From contig CAYNJC010000004.1 of the NCBI GenBank assembly GCA_964397565.1, positions 62,001 through 126,000 on the forward strand: 64,000 nucleotides of DNA, read 5' to 3'. Position 1 is the first letter of the stretch, and the number at the start of each line of letters is the position of its first letter. Origin of the DNA: JAPLST01 sp964397565 (GTDB lineage Bacteria > Auribacterota > UBA3054 > JAPLST01). Under the pieces are notes generated by a model, which saw only the letters and a program-made list of their open reading frames with translations, ran no database searches and had not been told where the DNA came from. Positions 35,601-41,894 of the stretch are shown piece by piece. Position numbers and translations under genes: made by a program.

Positions 35601-37786
35601 GCCGCAACGCTAGTGGGTGGCTGTAATGCGACACGCACGACCTGAACGGTATCACCTGCATGTACTGAATAGATATTTGTTCCATCTACAGTGATGTTGT
35701 TTGTACCAATTGCCAATCCAATGCTGCTGATCGACCATGACTGTGATGCAGGGGAGTCTCCAGTCATGCCAGTTAGTAAGTTGCGCCAGCGCATTCCTCC
35801 AATGGCATTGGCATTATTGGTACCACCAATTGTCGCACTCGCCACATTGTATGAAACCGTGCGGTTGGCATTTGTTGCGTCTATAAATGGTTTTCCAGTG
35901 CCAGCCAATCCACGGGTGATCATCACATTGTCACTTGTGATGGTTCCGTATGCATTTGTGCCGTAGACAAATATGGTATTGACCCCAACTTGGAGTCCAA
36001 CCGCCGGTGTAGCGAACGCCATCCCTATACGTGGGAAGCCAATAGCAACACCACCAGCTGTGGCGTTTGATGACCACATCCCGCCAACTACATTAAAGTT
36101 ATTGGTGCCTGCAATGCTCCAACTGATTATGTCATAGCTTACACTTGCGGATGTACTCGTAACGTCAACGAATGGGATCCCAGTTCCCAGAATCTCACCG
36201 AATAGCTGAAAGCCCATACCCACATTGAAAGTATTTGTAGCCCAGATGCCGTCACCCAAAGAAAGCTCCAGTGGCATTCCTTGGCGTGGCGCGGGAGAGT
36301 TGACGACGCCCCACACACTCGTGCATACTGATTGTACCGCAAACCAATAGGTACTGCCTTTCTCGGCAAAGAAAGGCGCCTGCAGGTTGGCTTGATAATA
36401 CCACAGTACATCGGTCGAGGACTCGCAGTTATAGCCCCAATGAAACTCCTCCTGCATGAGCGCCCCAGGATGTCCATAATCCGTCGGATTATCATTATAA
36501 ATGCGCAACCAGAACCCGGTCTCATTACCGGCGCGGCCCGTGGGATAGTAACCGGTCCAACGCACGGCCCGCAGGAATAGGTTACTAGAAAAGGTGAAAT
36601 CATCGGCGATGATGTTACTTATCATTGGCGGATTCACATAGGAAGAAAAATACCAGGCTGCGGGAGGAGCCAATGACTGCTGATAAAGGAGCGAGCCAGG
36701 CGGTGTCGGGCAGATCGCATCAACCTTGATCGCCTGCGGGCTGGAGAATCCGTTGGTGCTTCCGTCGAGGTCGGCGTACGTCCATGGCCCGCTGCTCCTG
36801 CAAAACCGCACGGCAAGATCCAGTTGACCAGCCATGGTTATTGGAATAGTGCGGGCGAACACGTCATTGCTTTGAACGGCACCAACATATGGCATGTCAA
36901 ACCAGACCCAGGCTGTGCCTGGAGTTGAGTCACGAGGGCCATAGCCAACTTGGGCAGTGAAGTTCGACGCAGGCGTCTGACCGCCCGTTTCGCCAGCAGT
37001 GTAGAGCATGCCCGTAATGACAGGAGTGATTTGGTAGCTGGTCAGAGTAATCGGCGAAGGTCCAACCAACCAAGCGTTATCCACACCGGTCATGTTGGCG
37101 ATGACCTTGACATTGTCTACGTACATGCGATGCGAATTGGTTCCGACGTAAAGAAAACCAATATACACAGTATTGCTGCCGCGATACTGCGAAAGGTCAG
37201 CTGTCACCGAATTTATGAAACCTGGAGCGCCTGAAACGCGAGCGATTTCAACGTATTGCTTGTCGGCTGGATGACGGCTGCCAGTGGAAATGAATGCACC
37301 GCTGTAGTAGTACGTTCGTGGAACGGTTACGAAGTAAATAAAGTCGCACGAAAACTGTATTTGGTTGACATTTGGCAAAGCGAATGCCGGTGTGACAATC
37401 CAATTGGAAACAACGCCAGAGACCGTTATGTCGCCATGGCGGAGTGCCGGCGGTGGATTGCCCGAGCCGCTTGACCAGAACCAGCCAAGTTGTTTAGCAG
37501 ATAGAGAATAGCAAGCCCAATCGTTGGTAGACGTAGCATTATCGAAAGTCTCGTAGTAAATAGTTTCCGACGACATTAACTTGTCGCGGTAAGCCTCATG
37601 AGACTCAATTGAAATCGGATATTTAATAGAGTTCAGCGTCGCATTGGAAGCACGCGCTATCCTATCCCCTGTTGCCTGCATAGGCGCATGCGCCGGATTA
37701 CCTGAGAGATGGTGAGTACCGGCACTAAGACTCAGACAGCACAATACAATACATCCAAAAATAAGGATATGTGAGTACATTGACAT
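32669..37786 (-). CDS. Giant secreted protein with eight fibronectin-III repeats and DGKGG C-terminus
   Basis: This 1705-residue protein opens with a signal peptide (YSHILIFGCIVLCCLSLSAG). Residues ~70-240 look like a jelly-roll adhesion or CUB-like module (YYETFDNATSTNDW). Residues ~360-520 form a second beta region, and ~540-715 hold two related ~85-residue segments with a GTNN motif. From about residue 721 to 1445 come eight fibronectin-III repeats of 90-91 residues, each starting PxxVxAxDGTYxDRV and containing TKYxVYRN and YYYW. Then comes a fibronectin-like module (~1455-1550) and the DGKGG domain. It is probably a surface or extracellular adhesin. No sorting signal is visible. Confidence 0.85.
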   Translation of the reverse strand: MSMYSHILIFGCIVLCCLSLSAGTHHLSGNPAHAPMQATGDRIARASNATLNSIKYPISIESHEAYRDKLMSSETIYYETFDNATSTNDWACYSLSAKQLGWFWSSGSGNPPPALRHGDITVSGVVSNWIVTPAFALPNVNQIQFSCDFIYFVTVPRTYYYSGAFISTGSRHPADKQYVEIARVSGAPGFINSVTADLSQYRGSNTVYIGFLYVGTNSHRMYVDNVKVIANMTGVDNAWLVGPSPITLTSYQITPVITGMLYTAGETGGQTPASNFTAQVGYGPRDSTPGTAWVWFDMPYVGAVQSNDVFARTIPITMAGQLDLAVRFCRSSGPWTYADLDGSTNGFSSPQAIKVDAICPTPPGSLLYQQSLAPPAAWYFSSYVNPPMISNIIADDFTFSSNLFLRAVRWTGYYPTGRAGNETGFWLRIYNDNPTDYGHPGALMQEEFHWGYNCESSTDVLWYYQANLQAPFFAEKGSTYWFAVQSVCTSVWGVVNSPAPRQGMPLELSLGDGIWATNTFNVGMGFQLFGEILGTGIPFVDVTSTSASVSYDIISWSIAGTNNFNVVGGMWSSNATAGGVAIGFPRIGMAFATPAVGLQVGVNTIFVYGTNAYGTITSDNVMITRGLAGTGKPFIDATNANRTVSYNVASATIGGTNNANAIGGMRWRNLLTGMTGDSPASQSWSISSIGLAIGTNNITVDGTNIYSVHAGDTVQVVRVALQPPTSVAATDGTYTDRVIVTWGATTGATKYRVYRNTSDTSSTAIDVSGEITGSSFNDSTATPGITYYYWLKAGNGSDWSGFSITDTGYRALTAPAGVTASDGLYADRVAVTWSASSGATKYVVYRNTVNNSTGAADISGEISGAAFDDTTASSGQQYYYWVKSGNGVYWSAFGASDAGYRLMAPASVTATDGTYTDRVLVTWGASAYATKYRVYRNTSNASSGASDVSSEITGTSFNDTSATPGVTYYYWIKAGNASGWTDFSIMDIGYRAMTAPAGVTASDGLYADRVAVMWNASAGATKYKVYRNGVDSSADAVDISGEISGTAFDDTTASSGQQYYYWVKSGNGVYWSAFGTSDAGYRLMAPASVTATDGTYTDHVVVTWAASTGATKYRVYRNTSDNSIGATDVSGELSVTSFNDTSASPGIPYYYWVKAGNASGWTDFSSMDTGYCGLTVPAGVTASDGVYPDRVAVTWNASSGATKYKVYRNSVDSSAGAADISGEITSTAFDDTSASPAQQYYYWVKSGSEATWSAFSTSDTGYKLSVPTAVSATDGTHSDKVRITWTAALGATRYMVYRNTANDSASATPISGDVTETFFDDTSGTHLQTYYYWVKAGSAIAWSDFSASAIGYRQVAAPTGVSASDGTYSDKVRITWNNMYGATKYMVYRSDSASTNAAVNISGELAGNTCEDTVVTLGQVYYYWVRSGWSGGWSDYSVSDTGYAGAQPTNRVPATPTNGQPINHATIQSLTPELAASAFSDPDGDTQTGSQWQVSMAVGFNSLSWDSGDNLAQTSISVAAGALAHETRYYWRVRYKDARGAWSAYSDSTWFETGKSNQLGRWNLDLLDMGSTERAQIVADGKGGCALLYDSTNGWKVLWVDKKQRTIYVKYFDMFQAIAIRSCDGKQLTYMHGSDPSSTVVIDNKGRELGALQTLGGWVDTEGANKARVQWQVPRDKKGVFAIVNVANTEEGEDPVYKLTYSTFK
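33450..35630 (-). repeat. Eight coding fibronectin-III repeats of about 272 bp, alternating two types
   Basis: Units alternate between type A (T-D-G-T-Y-T-D, ending near GYRALT) and type B (S-D-G-L-Y-A-D with SSGQQYYYWVKSGNGVYW). This gives an A-B-A-B-A-B order followed by two more diverged units. The A-B pair (~543 bp) has therefore been duplicated as a block at least twice; nucleotide identity between the blocks is visibly high. Confidence 0.85.
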
Positions 37787-37789
37787 AGT

Positions 37790-38278
37790 TCAATCCATGA
37801 AGCACGTTGTTATAGCCAAGACGACTGATAGCAGACCAACAAGAAGAGATGCAAACGCAATTCTGTACGCGGCAGCCACTGTGGATTCGGGATGGTTCAT
37901 GTAAAACAGCATGTGTCGTTGCCACAATGTTGCGCGTGCAAACTCAAGAGACGCGCGCACTTCACCCGAAACGGCTTTCCCGTCAGAAACAAGTTCCAAG
38001 ATGCTATCATAGTCGAGGTGGCACGCTTCCCGTTTGATGTTTCGGCCATAAGTTATTTGCCGCAAGATTATGCTCTTGGGGCTCTTGATTCTTACAACCT
38101 CACGCCGACGAAACCTGTGATTCTCCACGCCCGAGGAGTAGACCCGACACCAGCCTAGTGGAAGGCGGGGATATAGTTCTGAGTCAGTGCCGGGCGCTAT
38201 GAGTTGGTACTCGACCCCATTAGGCGGAACTTGCAATTCTTGCTGTTGTTCTGTCTCGTTCTTGTAATGAGTCTTCAT
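37790..38278 (-). CDS. Small C-tail-anchored membrane protein, unknown
   Basis: The 162-residue protein is soluble at the N-terminus (polar, with a QQQELQVPPNGVEYQL stretch) and ends in one membrane helix (FASLLVGLLSVVLAITTCF), so it looks tail-anchored. A GAGG site lies about 11 bases before the ATG. It is 3 bases upstream of the giant protein's start and on the same strand, hence probably cotranscribed. Its position suggests a helper of that exported protein (inference). No family recognised. Confidence 0.6.
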   Translation of the reverse strand: MKTHYKNETEQQQELQVPPNGVEYQLIAPGTDSELYPRLPLGWCRVYSSGVENHRFRRREVVRIKSPKSIILRQITYGRNIKREACHLDYDSILELVSDGKAVSGEVRASLEFARATLWQRHMLFYMNHPESTVAAAYRIAFASLLVGLLSVVLAITTCFMD

Positions 38279-38445
38279 GGTTATGCTTACCTCAGAGAAT
38301 CAATAGAAATGTAAAAGAATATATCAAAAAGACATTAGGATTTAGTTTGCTGGTGTTATGAAATACATCTGCACTGCGCGAGATCCGCGTCGAGATTCAG
38401 CGGTAATCGACTCACAGAATGTAGACATGTTTTCCATTAATACAC

Positions 38446-38667
38446 TCATCGACGTCTGAGTTGTTTTTGACCTTCTTTCTGCATCAAATCACCAAATTTG
38501 GTCCAGTTCATTTGATATCCGATTTCTCGGTCTCTCTGCACCCAAACCACGGTTCCTTTCGATACTTTTAGTGTTCCTAATACATTGCCATTGATTTTGA
38601 CTTTGAACTCAAGGCTTGCTTTGCCAAGCTCCCTTTCGGGCATGCTGAATTTTACATTGTGTGCCAT
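38446..38667 (-). CDS. Small conserved protein of unknown function (MAHNVKFSMPERELG type)
   Basis: The 73-residue protein starts at the ATG preceded by GGAG at 8 bases. The pattern VKFSMPERELGKASLEFKV, then GTLKVSKGTVVW and a tryptophan-lysine-phenylalanine end is one I recall from many short conserved hypotheticals scattered near toxin-antitoxin and mobile loci. A compact beta-rich fold is likely. It is directly preceded by an intrinsic terminator and by structured repeat E1, so its expression may be attenuated. Its function is unknown. Confidence 0.72.
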   Translation of the reverse strand: MAHNVKFSMPERELGKASLEFKVKINGNVLGTLKVSKGTVVWVQRDREIGYQMNWTKFGDLMQKEGQKQLRRR

Positions 38668-38686
38668 AACATGTCTCCATATGAGC

Positions 38687-38720
38687 GTTAAAATAAAAGA
38701 GGTGCAGAACATTGCACCTC
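38687..38720 (-). terminator. Intrinsic terminator in the leader of the small conserved gene
   Basis: On the minus strand GAGGTGCA (complement of 38713-38720) and TGCACCTC (complement of 38699-38706) form an 8-bp stem with a 6-base loop, followed by TTTTATTTTA. It ends about 20 bases before the start of the 73-residue gene, not after it. It therefore terminates the upstream transcript or acts as an attenuator. Confidence 0.75.
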
Positions 38721-38727
38721 GCGCTGA

Positions 38728-38980
38728 GCCCTACCACGGGCCTTGAAGGAAGTACACGTCTGCACCCCGATGTGGGGTGCGACCATGCACGGCTCCTTCA
38801 TGCAAAAAAGTGGTAGTTTCAGCGCGAGCCGTACCGGCGTCACCGGTCTATGTCAGATCAGTTTTCGGTTTTCAGTTTTCGGTTTTCGGTGTCAGTTGGT
38901 GAAAAGTGTTTCATAGTATAGTTGGCGAGGCGGCTATGCCGCGTTGCGGCACGCCCCGCGCCCGTTTGCTTTCTGTGGTG
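38728..38980. repeat. Structured repeat E, copy 1
   Basis: The first 120 bases (38728-38847) align without gaps to 39276-39395. Pairings: CTACCAC (38731-38737) with GTGGTAG (38810-38816), TGAAGGA (38744-38750) with TCCTTCA (38794-38800), GCACCCC (38762-38768) with GGGGTGC (38774-38780), and a final ACCGG..CCGGT hairpin. A TTTTCGG-type microrepeat follows, then an 85-base block (from 38896) that is nearly identical in copy 2 and overlaps the 3' end of the next gene. Confidence 0.88.
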
Positions 38981-39137
38981 CAGTTTTTCGCCACCAGCGG
39001 GCGATCTTGTCGTTCGAGCTGGCAAGCCAGCGCCGCACGGCCGCAGCTTCTTCTGCGCCAGTAATCCCTTTGCGTTCGTTACGCAGGCGCGCCTGGATCG
39101 CATCTTTCATCGCGACGCAGTCACATTTCTTCTTCAT
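38934..39137 (-). CDS. Small orphan protein (KKKCDCVAMK type)
   Basis: The start at 39137 is preceded by GAAGGAAGTGAT, a good ribosome site; a longer form would begin at 39173. The 67-residue product has a CDCVAMK motif followed by a helix (RLRNERKGITGAEEAAAVRRWL). It resembles short antitoxin-like proteins with an FDCV.MK start that often precede toxin genes. The last 15 residues (APQKANGRGACRNAA) are encoded by the conserved 85-base part of repeat E. It has its own promoter at 39223-39251. Function unknown. Confidence 0.65.
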   Translation of the reverse strand: MKKKCDCVAMKDAIQARLRNERKGITGAEEAAAVRRWLASSNDKIARWWRKTAPQKANGRGACRNAA

Positions 39138-39222
39138 ATCACTTCCTTCAACATATACGCGCAACTGCTTCATACTTTTCGTTCGTTGTCCTTATGCAAG
39201 TTTACTAACATGTGTTCCTACA

Positions 39223-39251
39223 ATTATACTGTTCGTGGTCGCTGGTGTCGA
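39223..39251 (-). promoter_or_regulatory. Promoter P1 (TCGACA-17-TATAAT)
   Basis: On the minus strand TCGACA (39246-39251) and a consensus TATAAT (39223-39228) are 17 bases apart, 86 bases before the start at 39137. The sequence ACACC after the -35 matches P2 and P3. Confidence 0.8.
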
Positions 39252-39275
39252 ATCAAGCCGTTATTGATGTGCCAA

Positions 39276-39527
39276 GCCCTACCACGAGCCATCAGAGAAG
39301 TACACGCCTGCACCCCGAGTTGGGGTGCGACCATGCACAGCTCTCTGATTCAGAAATGTCGTAGTTTCCTGTTGAGCCGTACCGGCGTCACCGGTATTTT
39401 TCAGTATTCAGTAATCAGTATTCGGTATTCACTGTTGCGTTGGTGAAAAACATTTCATAGTATAGTCGGCGAGGCGGCTATGCCGCGTTGCGGCACGCCC
39501 CGCGCCCGTTTGCTTTCTGTGGTGCTA
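39276..39527. repeat. Structured repeat E, copy 2
   Basis: Same 120-base core as copy 1. Stem 2 is ATCAGAGA (39291-39298) with TCTCTGAT (39342-39349), a different but still complementary sequence. Stem 3 is conserved. Stem 1 has one C-C mismatch. The 85-base 3' block (from 39441) is also present. Copies 1 and 2 are direct repeats 548 bases apart with the KKKCDCVAMK-type gene between them. Confidence 0.88.
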
Positions 39528-39573
39528 TTGTTCGCCACCAGAGCGAGATCCTATCGTTCATCAAATGTTTCAT
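39478..39573 (-). pseudogene. Remnant of a KKKCDCVAMK-type gene
   Basis: A 31-codon frame reads MKHLMNDRISLWWRTIAP and then ends in the same 12 residues (QKANGRGACRNAA end) as the gene at 38934-39137. It preserves only the C-terminal part, so it is probably a decayed copy created with repeat E copy 2. Confidence 0.6.
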
Positions 39574-39587
39574 GGATCCGCGGGCAG

Positions 39588-39815
39588 CTACTGGCTGATG
39601 AAAACGGGTACATTTAGATGTTGCTCCGCGGTTTCCTTGTGCGCGAATGCTGTGTCAATCTGGCGCGACGCATCCGCATCAAGGTAGATCTCGCCGCATT
39701 GCTGGCATACCTCCGCCCGCAGGCTGCGCAAGAGCAGGAAGTTGCCCTGCTGCTGCGCCATGTAGTCTACGGGCCGGTGTGCCACCGTACCCTTGCAGAA
39801 AAAGCAGGTCTTCAT
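39588..39815 (-). CDS. YgiT-type zinc-finger antitoxin
   Basis: The 75-residue protein has the two zinc-binding pairs C4/C7 (CFFC) and C37/C40 (CQQCGE) of the YgiT/MqsA N-terminal domain, but no C-terminal helix-turn-helix. Such short forms are antitoxins of DUF4258 or MqsR-like toxins. It overlaps the upstream DUF4258 gene by 4 bases (ATGA), so toxin is translated first, the reverse of the common order. It likely binds and neutralises that partner. Confidence 0.88.
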   Translation of the reverse strand: MKTCFFCKGTVAHRPVDYMAQQQGNFLLLRSLRAEVCQQCGEIYLDADASRQIDTAFAHKETAEQHLNVPVFISQ

Positions 39816-40132
39816 ATTCTAATTCTCCAGTCTTGGTGCCAACGCGTTTCGCTTGGGCGGTACACCGTGATGATTATCAATGTCTCCTCGTGGACAGCAC
39901 AACATACATGAATTGGCTCCCGCACGCTCGTCCACGCAAGCACAAGTACCGAATGGCCACGTGGGTCATCTGGATAGTCCTCAATTATCGCGGACGACTG
40001 GCGCGCGATGGCGTCAAGCATGTCATCCGTGCGTATCCGGTCCGCGTCCATCTCGTGCCGGGCATGCAGCGTTATGCCAACTGCACGGGCGGCAGCCAGC
40101 CGCTTAATGCTATCTATGGTTGAACCGATCAT
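39812..40132 (-). CDS. DUF4258 domain toxin-like protein
   Basis: The 106-residue protein has the DUF4258 pattern: a helix containing TLHARHEMDADRI, the segment DDPRGHSVLVLAWT, and VCCAVHEETLIIITVYRPS at the end. The family is RelE-like in fold and usually paired with YgiT-type antitoxins, as here. RelE-type toxins are mRNA interferases, but catalysis has not been shown for this family as far as I know. Promoter P2 lies 21 bases before its start. Confidence 0.88.
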   Translation of the reverse strand: MIGSTIDSIKRLAAARAVGITLHARHEMDADRIRTDDMLDAIARQSSAIIEDYPDDPRGHSVLVLAWTSVREPIHVCCAVHEETLIIITVYRPSETRWHQDWRIRI

Positions 40133-40152
40133 CTGTGTCCCAACTATTACAC

Positions 40153-40181
40153 ATCATACCATTCGCAACTGCCGGTGTCAA
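40153..40181 (-). promoter_or_regulatory. Promoter P2 (TTGACA-17-TATGAT)
   Basis: On the minus strand TTGACA (40176-40181) and TATGAT (40153-40158) are 17 bases apart, just upstream of the DUF4258-YgiT pair. It shares TTGACACCGG with P3. Confidence 0.82.
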
Positions 40182-40553
40182 ACTGCGGCTGTTTTCGCAG
40201 CACGTCTCGTGCCGCGCTGCCCATCATGCAAGATCATGTCAATCCTGTCGAAGAATTCTTTGTCCCGCCCCGGCGTCACCGGAATTTTTCTACGTTTTAC
40301 AAATTGGAACAGCGGATTGCTTGGTTGTTGGTTACGCGTTCGTCGCTTGCTTTGCGCCGCGGGTCTGCCGCTCGGATGAAATTCTTTGTCCCGCCAAGGC
40401 CTGGACAACGAATTTATAATCAAGAACGCGCAAGGGCGATCCCGGGTTCACCAAGCGGCGCGCGCCTTGCGGGGTTTGCTGATTGGTTTTTCATTCATGA
40501 TGGTCATCTTCACTGTGATCTGTTGCCCGAGTCTCTTACATCATACCATTTCG
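40182..40553. other. Gene-free stretch with decayed repeat-E and promoter fragments
   Basis: No convincing gene lies in these 372 bases. CCCGGCGTCACCGGAATTTT (40263-40282) matches the end of repeat E. ATTCTTTGTCCCGCC occurs twice, near 40254 and 40380. ACATCATACCATT at 40539 repeats the P2 -10 region. It looks like the debris of a former cassette. Confidence 0.6.
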
Positions 40554-40991
40554 TTATTTGTTGCCGAGGTGCTCCTTCGGCTCCGCAGGCAAGAAGGGAT
40601 TGACAATCCGCAGTCGGCCATCGAGCACCATGCCGTGCTGCATGTCTTCCGAACAGAGGATTTCAGCGCGTGAGAACAGGGCGGCCGCCACAATCAGACT
40701 GTCCCAGAACGAAAATCCGTGTTGCCGCCGCAACGTCGAGGCACTCAAGAGAATCTTCATATCCGTCGGCACAACATGGCGGGTGCGGTACAGATCCTCG
40801 ATGATGCCTGCTATGTCGTCCTCTGGCACACGCGCTTTACGCAGCAGGTTCACGCATAGTTCGTTGATCACTTGCACACTGATGACGACATCGGGCTTGC
40901 CAACAATCTCCTGCGCTATGCGCGTGCGATCCGCTTCGCGCGTCTCGATCAGCGCGTACAGCCACACGTTTGTATCAATAAAATAGCGCAT
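40554..40991 (-). CDS. PIN-domain ribonuclease toxin (VapC-like)
   Basis: The 145-residue protein has the full PIN acidic set: D6 in FIDTNVW, E44 in NELCVN, D97 in FSFWDSLIV and D116 in CSEDMQHG. VapC proteins are magnesium-dependent RNases that cut tRNA or rRNA when not bound by antitoxin. The antitoxin-like gene lies 1 base upstream. The C-terminus (LPAEPKEHLGNK) is slightly longer than usual. No missing catalytic residue is seen, so the toxin should be active. Confidence 0.92.
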   Translation of the reverse strand: MRYFIDTNVWLYALIETREADRTRIAQEIVGKPDVVISVQVINELCVNLLRKARVPEDDIAGIIEDLYRTRHVVPTDMKILLSASTLRRQHGFSFWDSLIVAAALFSRAEILCSEDMQHGMVLDGRLRIVNPFLPAEPKEHLGNK

Positions 40992-40992
40992 C

Positions 40993-41244
40993 CTAGGCTC
41001 TGTCGTGAGCTTGCTCGCGCGTCAAAGGGTTGAAAGATCGCAGCTTCAGGGGATGGCGCAGGTAACGCGCAAGCACACTGGCACGCATACCCTTTGCACG
41101 CGGTGAGGCAGGTTGGGACGATGAAGCCTGTTCGATGTCATCCTTGACGATTGCCAGCCGGATACTTGCGCCGACAGGCATTGCCAGCGGCGGATGTACC
41201 CGCAGGTGCGTCTGATCAACCACGGTTGCATCAATATGTCGCAT
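40993..41244 (-). CDS. Antitoxin partner of the PIN toxin
   Basis: I start this 83-residue protein at the ATG after AGAGGTCGTT; a start 12 codons upstream lacks a ribosome site. It opens with an AbrB/DUF104-like strand pattern (MRHIDATVVDQTHLRVHPPL, then PVGASIRLAIV) and ends in a basic, toxin-binding-like tail. A 1-base gap separates it from the PIN gene. It probably binds both its operator and the toxin, as in VapBC modules. Confidence 0.8.
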   Translation of the reverse strand: MRHIDATVVDQTHLRVHPPLAMPVGASIRLAIVKDDIEQASSSQPASPRAKGMRASVLARYLRHPLKLRSFNPLTREQAHDRA

Positions 41245-41283
41245 AACGACCTCTTTGTCTTTGAGATTATGGTTTGTCATTTG

Positions 41284-41445
41284 TCACGAGCGCGGCATCC
41301 GCAGAGCTTTGCGCAATTGAGGATCACGACGTTTCTCGTCCGGCGTGATTTCTGTGGCACCCGCGCTTTTCATGTAGGCGAGAGCCCGCTTCAACGAACA
41401 TGTTTGCCTTTTCTTCTCGTGCTGCATTTGTGTTTTCTGTGTCAT
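41284..41445 (-). CDS. 53-residue protein, possible third member of the PIN operon
   Basis: This frame runs from ATG at 41445 to a stop at 41286-41284. The product is basic and helical (KKRQTCSLKRALAYMKSAG, then EITPDEKRRDPQLRKALRM). A weak GAGAG ribosome site precedes it. It lies 39 bases upstream of the antitoxin and directly behind promoter P3, so it is first in the transcript. I recognise no family; a small DNA- or RNA-binding regulator is one guess. Confidence 0.5.
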   Translation of the reverse strand: MTQKTQMQHEKKRQTCSLKRALAYMKSAGATEITPDEKRRDPQLRKALRMPRS

Positions 41446-41528
41446 GTGACTCTCACGACGCTCATATCCTTAGGATCGCACGGTCATTAACCTCTTGCGT
41501 CACCTATGGAAGTTCAGCGTCTTGCATT

Positions 41529-41557
41529 ATTATACTATGCGCGGCAACCGGTGTCAA
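41529..41557 (-). promoter_or_regulatory. Promoter P3 (TTGACA-17-TATAAT, perfect consensus)
   Basis: On the minus strand TTGACA (41552-41557) and TATAAT (41529-41534) are spaced by 17 bases, an exact match to the sigma-70 consensus, in front of the 53-residue, antitoxin and toxin genes. Confidence 0.88.
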
Positions 41558-41894
41558 ACCGAATCGGTTCTCACCCTGAAAAGCCCTACCACCGGTATCT
41601 GCATTTGCGGTTTGACGGGTATGCCGTGTGCCTGCGAAGGGTGTCTGGCGCGTATTTTAAATGTAAGGTGCTATGGAGCCACAGGTGTCGTGTGCAGACG
41701 ACAGTCAGTATGGTTTGTCTGACACACATGCCGGCGAGACGCCGGTGCCACCACAACGGCGGCCGGGGACTGCCCGCCCTACCTGCAATCCCGACATTCA
41801 ATCAAGATGCCCCGCGCGGAGCGCGTGGCGTATCCACGCCGCTGGCGGGATCCGCGCCGCTGGCGGGACTAGGCTGGTGCCTTAGCTAGCCAAG
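41558..41894. other. Gene-free border of the accessory island, with repeat B
   Basis: The left part has GCCCTACCACCGG (41585), the same left end as repeat E, followed by unrelated sequence. GCCGGCGAGACGCCGG (41732-41747) is a small palindromic element. Two repeat-B units in inverse orientation (ATCCACGCCGCTGGCGGGAT) and a GGACTAGGCTGGTGCCTTAG tail occupy 41830-41892. No credible gene; longer frames here encode repeat peptides only. Confidence 0.65.

Noticed and set aside
38820..38850. Group II intron domain V (GAGCCGTA start in repeat E)
   Set aside because: The following bases do not form the domain V hairpin, and no intron reverse transcriptase is present.
38728..39395. Integron attC sites
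   Set aside because: Considered because of the small-gene array, but no RYYYAAC/GTTRRRY cores or integrase are seen and the stems do not fit attC. A novel recombination site is not excluded.
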